A stretch of 64,000 bases of DNA. Origin: Fulvivirga ligni. Its GTDB lineage: Bacteria > Bacteroidota > Bacteroidia > Cytophagales > Cyclobacteriaceae. The stretch is from contig NZ_CP089979.1 in assembly GCF_021389935.1 (NCBI RefSeq), positions 4,321,001 to 4,385,000 of the forward strand, read 5' to 3'. Position numbers and translations under genes: made by a program. Each line of letters starts with the position of its first letter. Position 1 is the first letter of the stretch. Positions 26,440-35,083 of the stretch are shown in pieces. The notes under the pieces are model-generated. The model was not told the DNA's origin, did not search any database, and saw only the letters and a program-made list of their open reading frames with translations.

Positions 26440-27798
26440 ATGCAGAACATACACTTTATTGCCATAGGCGGTAGCATAATGCACAACCTCGCTATTGCGC
26501 TGCATAAAAAGGGGTATACTATTAGTGGTTCTGATGATGAAATTTTCGAACCATCATACAGTAAACTAAAGAAATACGACTTACTTCCTAAGCAGGAAGG
26601 CTGGCAAACCGATTTAATTACCAACGACCTTGATGCCGTTATAGTAGGAATGCACGCTAAGCCGGACAACCCGGAATTAGCAAAGGCCAAAGAACTAGGA
26701 ATAAAGATATACTCATTCCCTGAATATATTTACGAGCAATCTAAAGATAAGCAGAGAGTGGTAATAGCAGGTAGTCATGGTAAAACTTCCATCACCTCAA
26801 TAGTAATCCATGTATTGAAGCACTTCAAACGCAAGTTCGACTTTGCCGTAGGTGCGCAGCTGGAAGGCTTTGAATTGATGGTACAGCTTACTGATGCTCC
26901 TATCATTATTATAGAAGGTGATGAATACTTATCATCTCCTATAGACTCCACTCCTAAATTTTTAAAGTATCACCATCACATTGGTCTTATCAGTGGAGTA
27001 GCGTGGGATCACATTAACGTATTCCCATCTGAAGAAAACTATGTAAGCCAGTTTGACAAATTCGCAGATGCCTCACCAAAGGCCGGTACTTTGGTGTACT
27101 GCGAGGAAGATCCTATGGCTACAGTAATAGGAGCTAAAGGGCGTGAAGATGTACATGAAATTGCTTACAACACTCACCCTTACGTAATAGAAAATGGGAC
27201 CACTTATCTGATTAACGGAAAAGAGAATATTCCTATCAAGATATTTGGAAAGCATAACCTACAAAACATCAATGGCGCTAAAGAAGTACTGAAAAAAATC
27301 GGTATCTCTGAAGAAGAGTTTTATGATGCCATTGAATCTTTTAAAGGTCCGCATAACAGATTGCAGCTTGTGAAGCAAAACGAGCAAACCGCTGTCTACA
27401 AAGACTTTGCTCATGCACCTTCAAAGGTAAAAGCCACAACTTTGGCACTTAGAGAGCAATATGCAGAAAGAGATTTGGTAGCCTGCCTTGAGCTACATAC
27501 GTTCAGCAGTCTTAACAAGAGCTTTCTGTCTCAGTATAAGGGAAGCATGAAATATTCGTATAAACCTATCGTTTATTATAACCCGGATACGATTGCTCAC
27601 AAAGGTCTGGAGCCTATCAGCAAAGAGGACATTATAAAGGCCTTTGATGAAAGAAACCTGAAGGTATATACTGACAGCAATGAATTAATGGCATATCTGA
27701 AAGATCAGAACTGGAAAGACAAAAACCTGCTTTTAATGAGCTCAGGAACGTTTAACCATCTGAATTACGAAGAATTAGCTACAGAAATTATAAACTAA
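26440..27798 (+). CDS. mpl: Murein tripeptide ligase (UDP-MurNAc:L-Ala-gamma-D-Glu-meso-DAP ligase)
   Basis: Mpl reattaches recycled murein tripeptide to UDP-N-acetylmuramic acid in the cytoplasm. The N-terminus MQNIHFIAIGGSIMHNLAIALHKKG (the IGGxxM nucleotide-binding start) is that of Mpl rather than MurC. The Mur-ligase ATP loop is AGSHGKTSITSIV near 110. The central EGDEY and the C-terminal domain with DFAHAPSKVKAT are also present. Its 452 residues fit the family. The 3' end is 9 bp from the exonuclease gene, so the two are probably co-transcribed. Confidence 0.93.
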   Translation: MQNIHFIAIGGSIMHNLAIALHKKGYTISGSDDEIFEPSYSKLKKYDLLPKQEGWQTDLITNDLDAVIVGMHAKPDNPELAKAKELGIKIYSFPEYIYEQSKDKQRVVIAGSHGKTSITSIVIHVLKHFKRKFDFAVGAQLEGFELMVQLTDAPIIIIEGDEYLSSPIDSTPKFLKYHHHIGLISGVAWDHINVFPSEENYVSQFDKFADASPKAGTLVYCEEDPMATVIGAKGREDVHEIAYNTHPYVIENGTTYLINGKENIPIKIFGKHNLQNINGAKEVLKKIGISEEEFYDAIESFKGPHNRLQLVKQNEQTAVYKDFAHAPSKVKATTLALREQYAERDLVACLELHTFSSLNKSFLSQYKGSMKYSYKPIVYYNPDTIAHKGLEPISKEDIIKAFDERNLKVYTDSNELMAYLKDQNWKDKNLLLMSSGTFNHLNYEELATEIIN

Positions 27799-27807
27799 AA
27801 CTGCTTC

Positions 27808-28620
27808 ATGAAGCTTAAATTAAGAAATCCATTAACATTTTTTGACCTGGAAACTACCGGAACCAGTGTAGTGAATGACAGAATCATTGAGATATCTGTG
27901 GTGAAAGTGATGCCTAATGGAGAAACTATTATTAAGACCAATAAAATAAATCCCACTGTACCTATTCCAGCGGAGACCAGTGTTATCCATGGAATATACG
28001 ATGAGGATGTAAAGGATGCACCTACCTTTAAGAACATAGCTAAGAGCCTCACCAAGTTTTTGGAAGGTTCTGACTTAGCCGGCTTCAACATACTGAAGTT
28101 TGATGTGCCTATGCTAGTAGAGGAGTTTTTAAGAGTAGGTATAGACTTCGACGTAAGCAAAAGAAAACTTATAGATGCTCAAAAAATCTTTCACATGATG
28201 GAGAAGAGAACACTATCTGCTGCTTACAAATTTTATTGTGACAAAGAGCTTACTGATGCGCATAGTGCAGAGGCTGATACATTAGCCACGTTAGCAGTAC
28301 TAGAGGCTCAAGTGGTAAAATATGAAGGCCAGGAAGTGGTAGACAATTTAGGCAACAAGCTGGGTGTTATTGAAAATGACATGGAAAAGCTTCATGCACT
28401 TACCTCTTCTAATATGGTAGATCTAGCTGGAAGGATTATTCTTAATAAAGAAGGTGTGGCTTGCTTTAACTTTGGCAAACACCGTAACCAGCCAGTGGCT
28501 ACAGTACTTAAATCTGAGCCTAACTACTATAACTGGATGATGAATGGCGATTTTCCGCAAGATACCAAGAGGCGGCTTACAGAGATAAAACTGAAAGCAT
28601 TTGCGTCTTTCAATAAGTAA
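27808..28620 (+). CDS. DEDDh 3'-5' exonuclease (DnaQ/ExoX-like)
   Basis: The N-terminal exonuclease domain has ExoI TFFDLETTGTS (Asp and Glu near residues 12-14), ExoII GFNILKFDVPML near 94 and ExoIII HSAEADTLAT near 150. This is the DEDDh set that cleaves DNA 3'-5' with two metal ions. The C-terminal part (about 210-262, GVACFNFGKHRNQPVATV and NYYNWMMNGDFP) matches the ExoX-like C-terminal/DUF3820 module. The total is 270 residues. It is a stand-alone repair or proofreading nuclease, separate from the polymerase epsilon subunit, and is co-transcribed with mpl. Confidence 0.9.
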   Translation: MKLKLRNPLTFFDLETTGTSVVNDRIIEISVVKVMPNGETIIKTNKINPTVPIPAETSVIHGIYDEDVKDAPTFKNIAKSLTKFLEGSDLAGFNILKFDVPMLVEEFLRVGIDFDVSKRKLIDAQKIFHMMEKRTLSAAYKFYCDKELTDAHSAEADTLATLAVLEAQVVKYEGQEVVDNLGNKLGVIENDMEKLHALTSSNMVDLAGRIILNKEGVACFNFGKHRNQPVATVLKSEPNYYNWMMNGDFPQDTKRRLTEIKLKAFASFNK

Positions 28621-28622
28621 GT

Positions 28623-28658
28623 AAAGGCTGTCTCAAAATGAATGAGACAGCCTTTTTA
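28623..28658. terminator. Bidirectional terminator between the exonuclease and M48 genes
   Basis: An 11-13-bp perfect stem (AAAGGCTGTCTCA / TGAGACAGCCTTT) with a 7-nt loop and T-tail separates two convergent genes. Confidence 0.92.
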
Positions 28659-28678
28659 CTTTTAAGCTTCGTCCTCCC

Positions 28679-29479
28679 TTAGTTCCCTGCTTTATAATAC
28701 TTCATAGCTTCAGGCATTTCCTTTTTCAGGTCTGCTATTCTTGTAGCCGGGTGTGGGTGAGTAGATAAAAACTCTGGCGGTCTGCTACCACTGCTATTGG
28801 CCTCCATACGTTCCCAGAATACCGGCGCTTCTTGGGGATTATAACCAGCCATCGCCATGAATATCAAACCGATATGATCTGCTTCAGACTCATGTGTTCT
28901 GGAAAATTTAAGCATTCCTATTTGAGTTCCTATACCTACAGACTGGTAAAGTAGCTGCTTGGTAAGGCTTGGATCCTCCCCTAATGCCGCACTTAAAGAT
29001 GTTAAACCTAAGTTGGCCACTAGTGATTCGCTCATTCTTTCTCTACCATGATTGGCTATAGCGTGAGCCACCTCATGGCCCATAACTACAGCCACGCCAG
29101 TTTCATCTTTACAGATGGGCATAATCCCTGTATAGAAAGCCACCTTTCCACCAGGCATACACCAGGCGTTCACTTCATCAGACTCTATTACATTAAACTC
29201 CCACGAGTACCCATTTAGGTTAGAAGACATGCCATTTTGAGCCATATATTGCTCCACTGCAGCTTGTATTTTTTTACCCACTGACTTTACCATGGTTACA
29301 TACTGTTGGTTAGTAGAAACCTTGTTTTCTTTTAGTACCTGCTGGTACTGATCATAACTCATAGGCAGGATCTCAGAATTAGGCACAAGGTTAAGCTGAG
29401 TCCTTCCTGTTACCGGCACACTGGCGCAGCTATATAGAAACAGCCCCAGGCCAAAAAGGAATAAAATCTTTTTTATCAT
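28679..29479 (-). CDS. M48-family metalloprotease lipoprotein (LoiP/BepA-like)
   Basis: This is a zinc protease of the envelope, probably for outer-membrane quality control. MIKKILFLFGLGLFLYSCAS is a lipoprotein signal with Cys18 lipidated. The catalytic motif is VVMGHEVAHAIANHGRERMS (HEVAH near 143-147) and the third ligand is in HESEADHIGLIFMAMAGYNP (Glu near 202). At 266 residues it is the short stand-alone form without a TPR tail. It is monocistronic and convergent with the exonuclease gene. Confidence 0.94.
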   Translation of the reverse strand: MIKKILFLFGLGLFLYSCASVPVTGRTQLNLVPNSEILPMSYDQYQQVLKENKVSTNQQYVTMVKSVGKKIQAAVEQYMAQNGMSSNLNGYSWEFNVIESDEVNAWCMPGGKVAFYTGIMPICKDETGVAVVMGHEVAHAIANHGRERMSESLVANLGLTSLSAALGEDPSLTKQLLYQSVGIGTQIGMLKFSRTHESEADHIGLIFMAMAGYNPQEAPVFWERMEANSSGSRPPEFLSTHPHPATRIADLKKEMPEAMKYYKAGN

Positions 29480-29599
29480 AGTATAATTTTTTCAGTGGTC
29501 AAATCTTTACAATTTTATGGTTGAAAAGCGTTTTTAATAGAAACAAAAGTCAACATAAAGTTATTTTATTATAACCAAAGCATACATAAATAGTTTTAA

Positions 29600-30211
29600 A
29601 TGAAGATAATAGCCGTTGGTCGTAATTACGTAGAGCATATTGAGGAGTTGAACAATGAGCGACCAGATGAACCCGTAATATTTACAAAGCCAGATACTGC
29701 CATTCTTAAGGATAATGCACCTTTCTACTACCCTGAGTTTAGCAAGGACATACATTATGAGGTGGAGTTAGTGCTGAAGATAAGCAAAGAGGGCAAAAAC
29801 ATTCAGGAGAAATTTGCCAGTAAGTATTATGATGAGATAGGTATCGGGGTTGATTTTACTGCCAGAGATTTACAGCAGAAGGCTAAAGAAAAAAGTTTAC
29901 CATGGGCACTGGCCAAAGGTTTCAATGGCTCTGCACCTATATCAGATTTTAAACCCGTGAGTGAGTTCAAAAATCTAGGTGATATAAACTTTGGTTTAAG
30001 GCTTAATGACGAGGTAAGACAAGAAGGAAATACCAGCTTAATGCTATTTAGTTTTGACTATATCATTGCTTATGTTTCACGCTTTATTACATTAAAGAAG
30101 GGCGACCTAATATTTACAGGAACTCCTAAAGGTGTTGGCAGTGTTCAGATTGGAGATAAAATAGCAGCATATATTGAGGATGAGAAATTATTGGATTTTG
30201 AGATTAAGTAA
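29600..30211 (+). CDS. Fumarylacetoacetate hydrolase (FAH) family protein
   Basis: This is a cytoplasmic metal-dependent C-C bond hydrolase or decarboxylase of the small FAHD1-like class (203 residues). The motifs are MKIIAVGRNYVEHIEELN at the start, HYEVELVLKI (metal ligands Glu near 50-52), GIGVDFTARDLQ near 85, LAKGFNGSAPISDF near 110 and TGTPKGVGSVQIGD near 175. In bacteria such enzymes act on acylpyruvates or oxaloacetate; the substrate here is open. The 3' end overlaps the start of the M23 peptidase gene. Confidence 0.92.
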   Translation: MKIIAVGRNYVEHIEELNNERPDEPVIFTKPDTAILKDNAPFYYPEFSKDIHYEVELVLKISKEGKNIQEKFASKYYDEIGIGVDFTARDLQQKAKEKSLPWALAKGFNGSAPISDFKPVSEFKNLGDINFGLRLNDEVRQEGNTSLMLFSFDYIIAYVSRFITLKKGDLIFTGTPKGVGSVQIGDKIAAYIEDEKLLDFEIK

Positions 30212-32132
30212 GACATTTTTATTCAGTTTATTATTAGTATTCAGCTACCAGGCATCTACCTATGCTCAACTAGCAGAAGGGCATGACTTTTATAGCCCGG
30301 CCAAAGAAGGTTATTATCTTTTCCCTATTAAGCCGGGAAACCAGAACACACTGGCCGGCACAATGGGAGAACTCCGATCCAACCACTTTCATACCGGCAT
30401 AGATGTAAGAACTGAAAGCCGTACTGGCCTGATGGTGCAAGCTGCTGCAGAGGGCTACGTCTCCAGAGTGGCCATTTCTCCCTACGGTTATGGTAATGCT
30501 ATATATATCACTCACCCCAATGGACATACTACAGTATATGCCCACTTAGAGCAAATTACCGGAGAGCTGGCGGATTATGTTCGAAAGGAGCAGTATCGTA
30601 AACAGGAAATGGATGTGAATCTATTCTTCAGGAAAGGTCAGTTTAGCGTTCAGAAGGGTGATACTATCGCGTATTCAGGCAATAGTGGTGGTTCAGGCGG
30701 TCCTCACCTACATTTTGACATTAGAGACAAAAACAATAAACCATTGAATCCACTGCACTATGGCTTTGCTGAAATAGTGGATCAAATTCCTCCTGTTGCC
30801 AGCAAAATAGCCATTAAAACTCTCAATAAAGATGCAAGAGTAAACGGACAGTTTGGAAGGTTTGTATTTCCGGTAAGGAGAGTAGGCAATAATTATGTGC
30901 TTGATAAACCTATTGAGGTAACAGGCCAGGTAGGTGTAGAACTTTATGCTTTTGATAAGCTAAACAATGCCAGGTTTAGGTGCGGCATTAACACCATTGT
31001 AATGGATGTAGATAATAATCAGACCTTTAAGCAAGACATCACTACTTTTTCGTTTGGAGATCAGCGTAATATCCTGAAGCATATGGACTATCAGGGCCTC
31101 AGAGAAACTGGTGAAAGATACCATAAGATGTATGTAGATGATGGCAACCAGCTAGAGTTTTATTCTACAGCAAAAGACAAAGGCCGTTTATCATTTAAAA
31201 CACTTTCTGAGCACCCTGTTAAAATCACCATGACTGACAGCTATGGCAATGTAAGCTATGTAGAGTTCTCACTAAAGAGCGTGCCTACACCAGCGAGTAA
31301 CATCACGGTATATGGCCATGAAAAAAGTGGCATTGACTTCGTAGACAATACTTTAATCATTAAAAGTGACATTGGAAACAATAGCCCGCTTAAAGGAGTA
31401 AATGTTTATACTCCGGAACAGCAGCAACTCACACCTGATTATGTCATTAACGGCAGCACTGGCGTTTATCTATGGGATTTAAGAAAAGGACTCCCTCACT
31501 CTGTAGATTACAACGGCAAGAATGAGGTAGTGAACTATAAGGATATGATTCCGGTAGGTTCTTATAAATACTATAGTGACAAGCTGGACATTTCTTTTAC
31601 TCAAGGTGATCTTTTTGACACATTATACTTACAAACTGATTACCAGTATGATAGCATAAAAGATCAGGAATTCTTTTACATTGGCGATCCTGATGTGCCT
31701 TTGAGAAGCTATTTAGGCGTGACGTTAAAAACTCAAATACCCTACAAGGATGCAGAGAAATATGGTGTCTATTTCATCAATGAACGAGGTGCAGAATATC
31801 ACAGAGGTGGCACCTGGAATCATGACAAAATATCATTTACCACCCGCGATTTCGGCAAGTTCACCATTTTGAAGGACACTACCTCACCAGTGATAAGACC
31901 GGTGGTGGTGAATAAAAATGATCTGAAGTTTAAGATCTACGATAACAGATCAGGCATTAAAGAATTTAACTGTTGGGTGGATGGCCAATGGGTACTTATG
32001 AATTACGATTACAAGATCAGCACCATTTGGTCTGAAAAGCTAGATCCCAAGGTTTCTTTCAAGGGCGAAGTAAAACTTCAGCTGGTTGATAATGCAGGAA
32101 ACATCGAAGAATACAAAACCACAATTTATTAA
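30174..32132 (+). CDS. M23-family (LytM-type) metallopeptidase, secreted
   Basis: This is a zinc endopeptidase of the peptidoglycan-hydrolase family. The zinc motifs are HxxxD at His73-Asp77 (HTGID) and HLH at 178-180, both intact, so it should be active. A signal peptide occupies residues 11-32 (SKTFLFSLLLVFSYQASTYAQ in part). The annotated ATG at 30174 overlaps the FAH gene by 38 bp. A TTG at 30198 would give a more usual signal peptide (RLSKTFLF) and only a 14-bp overlap, so the start is uncertain. The long C-terminal region (about 210-652) has beta-sandwich character (DNRSGIKEFNCWVDG, QLVDNAGNIEEY), as in Bacteroidota-specific M23 proteins. Confidence 0.9.
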   Translation: MRMRNYWILRLSKTFLFSLLLVFSYQASTYAQLAEGHDFYSPAKEGYYLFPIKPGNQNTLAGTMGELRSNHFHTGIDVRTESRTGLMVQAAAEGYVSRVAISPYGYGNAIYITHPNGHTTVYAHLEQITGELADYVRKEQYRKQEMDVNLFFRKGQFSVQKGDTIAYSGNSGGSGGPHLHFDIRDKNNKPLNPLHYGFAEIVDQIPPVASKIAIKTLNKDARVNGQFGRFVFPVRRVGNNYVLDKPIEVTGQVGVELYAFDKLNNARFRCGINTIVMDVDNNQTFKQDITTFSFGDQRNILKHMDYQGLRETGERYHKMYVDDGNQLEFYSTAKDKGRLSFKTLSEHPVKITMTDSYGNVSYVEFSLKSVPTPASNITVYGHEKSGIDFVDNTLIIKSDIGNNSPLKGVNVYTPEQQQLTPDYVINGSTGVYLWDLRKGLPHSVDYNGKNEVVNYKDMIPVGSYKYYSDKLDISFTQGDLFDTLYLQTDYQYDSIKDQEFFYIGDPDVPLRSYLGVTLKTQIPYKDAEKYGVYFINERGAEYHRGGTWNHDKISFTTRDFGKFTILKDTTSPVIRPVVVNKNDLKFKIYDNRSGIKEFNCWVDGQWVLMNYDYKISTIWSEKLDPKVSFKGEVKLQLVDNAGNIEEYKTTIY

Positions 32133-32194
32133 TTATGATCAATCTGGAGCTTTAAGTTCCAGATAACTCATAACAATCATTGAAAATAAACACT

Positions 32195-32647
32195 ATGGAA
32201 ATGAAATTACAAGAAGGCGATCAGGCACCTGATTTTGAAGTAAACGATCAAAACGGAAAGACTGTAAAACTTTCAGATTATAAAGGCAAAAAAGTAGTGC
32301 TTTACTTTTACCCTAAAGATAACACGCCTGGCTGTACTGCTGAGGCTTGTAACTTAAGAGACAATTATTCTGACCTGCAAAAGTCTGGATATGAAGTACT
32401 TGGCGTAAGTACCGACACTGAAAAATCTCACCTTAAATTTATAGAAAAGCAAGAGTTGCCGTTCACATTACTAGCTGATACCGAGAAGCAAATTCATGAG
32501 AAATATGGCACTTGGGTTGAAAAGCAAATGTACGGCAGAAAATACATGGGTACTGCCCGTGTTACTTTTCTAATAGATGAAAATGGTAAAATTGAAAAGA
32601 TCATTGAGAAGGTGAAGACTAAAGATCACACTGCTCAGATTTTATAA
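32195..32647 (+). CDS. bcp: Thiol peroxidase of the BCP/PrxQ family
   Basis: It reduces hydroperoxides using thioredoxin. Numbered from the ATG at 32195, the peroxidatic Cys47 lies in DNTPGCTAEACNLRD and the resolving Cys52 is five residues later, which is the classical alpha2-type PrxQ arrangement. The catalytic Pro40, Thr44 and later Arg are present. A TTG five codons upstream (32180) is in frame, but ATG is the natural start (MEMKLQEGDQAPDF). The length of about 150 residues is normal. A terminator follows. Confidence 0.96.
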   Translation: MEMKLQEGDQAPDFEVNDQNGKTVKLSDYKGKKVVLYFYPKDNTPGCTAEACNLRDNYSDLQKSGYEVLGVSTDTEKSHLKFIEKQELPFTLLADTEKQIHEKYGTWVEKQMYGRKYMGTARVTFLIDENGKIEKIIEKVKTKDHTAQIL

Positions 32648-32654
32648 AACAAAG

Positions 32655-32690
32655 AAGGCAGTAGCGAACTCGTTACTGCCTTTATTTTTT
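32655..32690 (+). terminator. Rho-independent terminator of bcp
   Basis: A 13-bp stem with one G-U pair (AAGGCAGTAGCGA / TCGTTACTGCCTT) is followed by TATTTTTTAT. It also lies at the 3' side of the convergent oxidase gene. Confidence 0.9.
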
Positions 32691-34038
32691 ATACTAAGCC
32701 GATCCGCTTGGCAATATCTGACTTGAATACACCTTTTGGATCATACTTCTGCTTCACCGCCACCCATTCTTTGTATTGCGGATACATCGCCTTGAACGTG
32801 GCCTCATCTAAATAGGCATCTTTGCCTAAATAAATTCTTCCGCCGGCATCCAGCACCATCTTATCCAGCTTCTTCGTAAAGTCTTTGAGCTTAGATGTAA
32901 TGGGAAAATCTATGGCGAACGTATATCCTTTCATAGGAAATGATAGATGTCCGCTCTCCCCTGCTCCAAACTTTTTAAGTACATTCAGAAAAGGGACACA
33001 ACCACTCTTGGTAATAGCATCAAGAATCTTGTGAATGCTCTCCTTACCTCCTTCTTCAGGTACCACAAACTGATACTGAATAAAACCGTTTTTACCATAG
33101 CCCCTGTTCCAGTCATTGATCATGTCTAATGGAAAAAAGAAGCTATCGTAATGCGCCAGACCAGTTCCGCCCTTTTGTTTTACATAGAGCACCTTATTAA
33201 GAATACTCACTGTAAACTTATTCAATGAGAAAGATGGCATATAAAAAGGTACCGTAATCTTAGACTTTCCGCCTCGTTTCAATGGCTCCTTTTTCTCTTT
33301 TCCGGTTAGGTCACTTAGCTTGGCTTCATTACCTACTATGAGCACACCTTTACCAAAGTTTTTACCCTGAGCTAAAGAATCAATCCAAGCTACTGAATAG
33401 CTGTATTTATCATCAGCTTCATCAATAGCCGCAAGCATTTCTGCCAGGTTATTCGCTACTATGGATTTTTGCGTGAAATAAGTGGTTTCAATTTTTCTAA
33501 GTTGAAGAGATACGGTAAGGATGGTTCCTAAAAGACCTAATCCACCAAAATTAGCCCAAAATAAGTCGCTATTCTCTGCTCTACTGGCTTTCAGAATAGT
33601 TCCATCAGCTAAAAGAATAGTAAAGTAAACCACACTATTTACGAAAGACCCGTCTACGTGGTGTGCTTTACCATGAATATCATTGGCAATAGCTCCGCCC
33701 AGCGTTACAAACTTAGTTCCAGGGTTAATAAGCGGAAACCAACCTCTAGGCACGAAATAATAAATGATGTCTTCAAGAGTAACGCCGGCCTCACAAGTAA
33801 GAATACCTTTGGATTCATCGAAATCGAGAAAATGATTCAATTTCTCCATTTTTAGAATACGCTGACCATCATTGGTAGCCTGATCCGCATAGCTACGCCC
33901 TTTGCCCCTGCTAAGTATTTCGTCAGCTTCTGCTACTTTTCGCTGTATTTCCCGAGCTGTAGTAGGATATTCCACTTCGCAAGCCGAGTTAGGAATGTTT
34001 CCCCAGCCAGATAATATTTCTTTTTTATTGTGAGCCAT
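32689..34038 (-). CDS. FAD-binding oxidoreductase, DprE1-like
   Basis: This is a VAO/PCMH-type flavoenzyme resembling mycobacterial decaprenylphosphoryl-ribose 2'-oxidase along its whole length. Shared features are the opening GWG, GKGRSYADQA, NPGTKFVTLGGAIANDIHGK (His122 corresponds to DprE1 His132), HHVDGSF, FFPLDMINDWNRGYGKNGFI, GGRIYLGKDA (Lys406 corresponds to Lys418) and a C-terminus in IAKRIGL. The position of DprE1 Cys387 is Ala375 here. There is no signal peptide. No DprE2-like reductase or arabinan gene is adjacent, so the physiological substrate is unknown; an epimerase-type oxidation of a polyprenyl-phosphate sugar is only an inference. Confidence 0.85.
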   Translation of the reverse strand: MAHNKKEILSGWGNIPNSACEVEYPTTAREIQRKVAEADEILSRGKGRSYADQATNDGQRILKMEKLNHFLDFDESKGILTCEAGVTLEDIIYYFVPRGWFPLINPGTKFVTLGGAIANDIHGKAHHVDGSFVNSVVYFTILLADGTILKASRAENSDLFWANFGGLGLLGTILTVSLQLRKIETTYFTQKSIVANNLAEMLAAIDEADDKYSYSVAWIDSLAQGKNFGKGVLIVGNEAKLSDLTGKEKKEPLKRGGKSKITVPFYMPSFSLNKFTVSILNKVLYVKQKGGTGLAHYDSFFFPLDMINDWNRGYGKNGFIQYQFVVPEEGGKESIHKILDAITKSGCVPFLNVLKKFGAGESGHLSFPMKGYTFAIDFPITSKLKDFTKKLDKMVLDAGGRIYLGKDAYLDEATFKAMYPQYKEWVAVKQKYDPKGVFKSDIAKRIGLV

Positions 34039-34156
34039 GACGTATAGATATTCTTCTTTAGTGCGTAAAGATAGTTACCTCAGATTTTTATGAAATGTTT
34101 TTTTGATAATTTATAAAGAAACCAACAGCTCATTTTAATGTTTAAACACTAAGCGG

Positions 34157-34164
34157 TAACTTTG
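34157..34164 (+). promoter_or_regulatory. -7-like element upstream of the pirin gene
   Basis: TAACTTTG matches TAnnTTTG exactly and lies 14 bp before the pirin ATG. No TTG is found 17-23 bp upstream, so this is only a partial promoter match. Confidence 0.35.
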
Positions 34165-34178
34165 AAAAAAATATCATT

Positions 34179-35033
34179 ATGAGATCAATTAAAACTATAC
34201 ATATAGCAGAATCAAGACCTATTGGAGACCTTAAAACCGTCTCTCCTATTCCAACGGCCACAATTCAGCAAATAGATCCCTTTCTATTTCTAAATCATCA
34301 TGGCCCTCAGGTATATCCTCAAATTAATCATGGCTTGCCCTTTGGACCTCACCCCCATCGTGGTATGGAAACCGTAACTTTCATCATACAGGGAGACATT
34401 GCCCATAAGGATTCCAACGGCGGTGAAAGCGTGATCAATGCCGGCGGAGTACAGTGGATGACAGCAGGCAGCGGATTAATTCATGCCGAGGTTTCATCTG
34501 AAAAGTTTCTGAAAGATGGTGGTGACCTGGAGATCCTCCAGCTTTGGGTAAACCTACCTGCAAAACACAAAATGACACCACCAAAATATAAAGGCTTACA
34601 GAAGGATGATATTCCTTTGATTTTGAGTGAAGATGAAAAAACGAAAGTTAATCTCACGGCTGGCGAATATTTGGGTGTGGAAGGTGCTTTTAAAACCTTG
34701 AATAATATATTTCTGAGCACCATTGAATTTCAATCAGGAGGTTTATTTAACATAGATATTCCTCTGGAGAACAACATCTTCTGCTATATCATTAGTGGTA
34801 AAGTAAATGTAAATGGCACCTCAGTTCCTCAGTTTAGATTAGTGGAATTTAATCAGGATGATGAAAAAGTAGAGATCAGAGCAGAAGAAGAAAGCATTGT
34901 TCTGTTTGGGCATGCAGAGCCTTTTAATGAGCCGGTAGTGGCCAGAGGGCCCTTTGTAATGAATACCAATGAAGAAATTCAAGAAGCATATAATGATTAC
35001 TATGCCGGCAAATTAGGCAGCTGGTCTGAATGA
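34179..35033 (+). CDS. Pirin-family protein (bicupin)
   Basis: Pirins are non-heme iron bicupins; some are quercetin 2,3-dioxygenases or redox sensors. The N-terminal cupin shows PHPHRGMETVTFI with iron ligands His58 and His60, then the later ligands in WMTAGSGLIHAEVS (His and Glu near 101-103). The C-terminal pirin domain (about 165-275) includes SGKVNVNG and LFGHAEPFNEPVVARGPFVM. The length of 284 residues is normal. It is a single cytoplasmic gene; the vWA gene follows 50 bp later and may be co-transcribed. Confidence 0.93.
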   Translation: MRSIKTIHIAESRPIGDLKTVSPIPTATIQQIDPFLFLNHHGPQVYPQINHGLPFGPHPHRGMETVTFIIQGDIAHKDSNGGESVINAGGVQWMTAGSGLIHAEVSSEKFLKDGGDLEILQLWVNLPAKHKMTPPKYKGLQKDDIPLILSEDEKTKVNLTAGEYLGVEGAFKTLNNIFLSTIEFQSGGLFNIDIPLENNIFCYIISGKVNVNGTSVPQFRLVEFNQDDEKVEIRAEEESIVLFGHAEPFNEPVVARGPFVMNTNEEIQEAYNDYYAGKLGSWSE

Positions 35034-35083
35034 GGTCAATAAATTAACTACATTTACGTTATCTCATTCCCAAGAAATCATTT

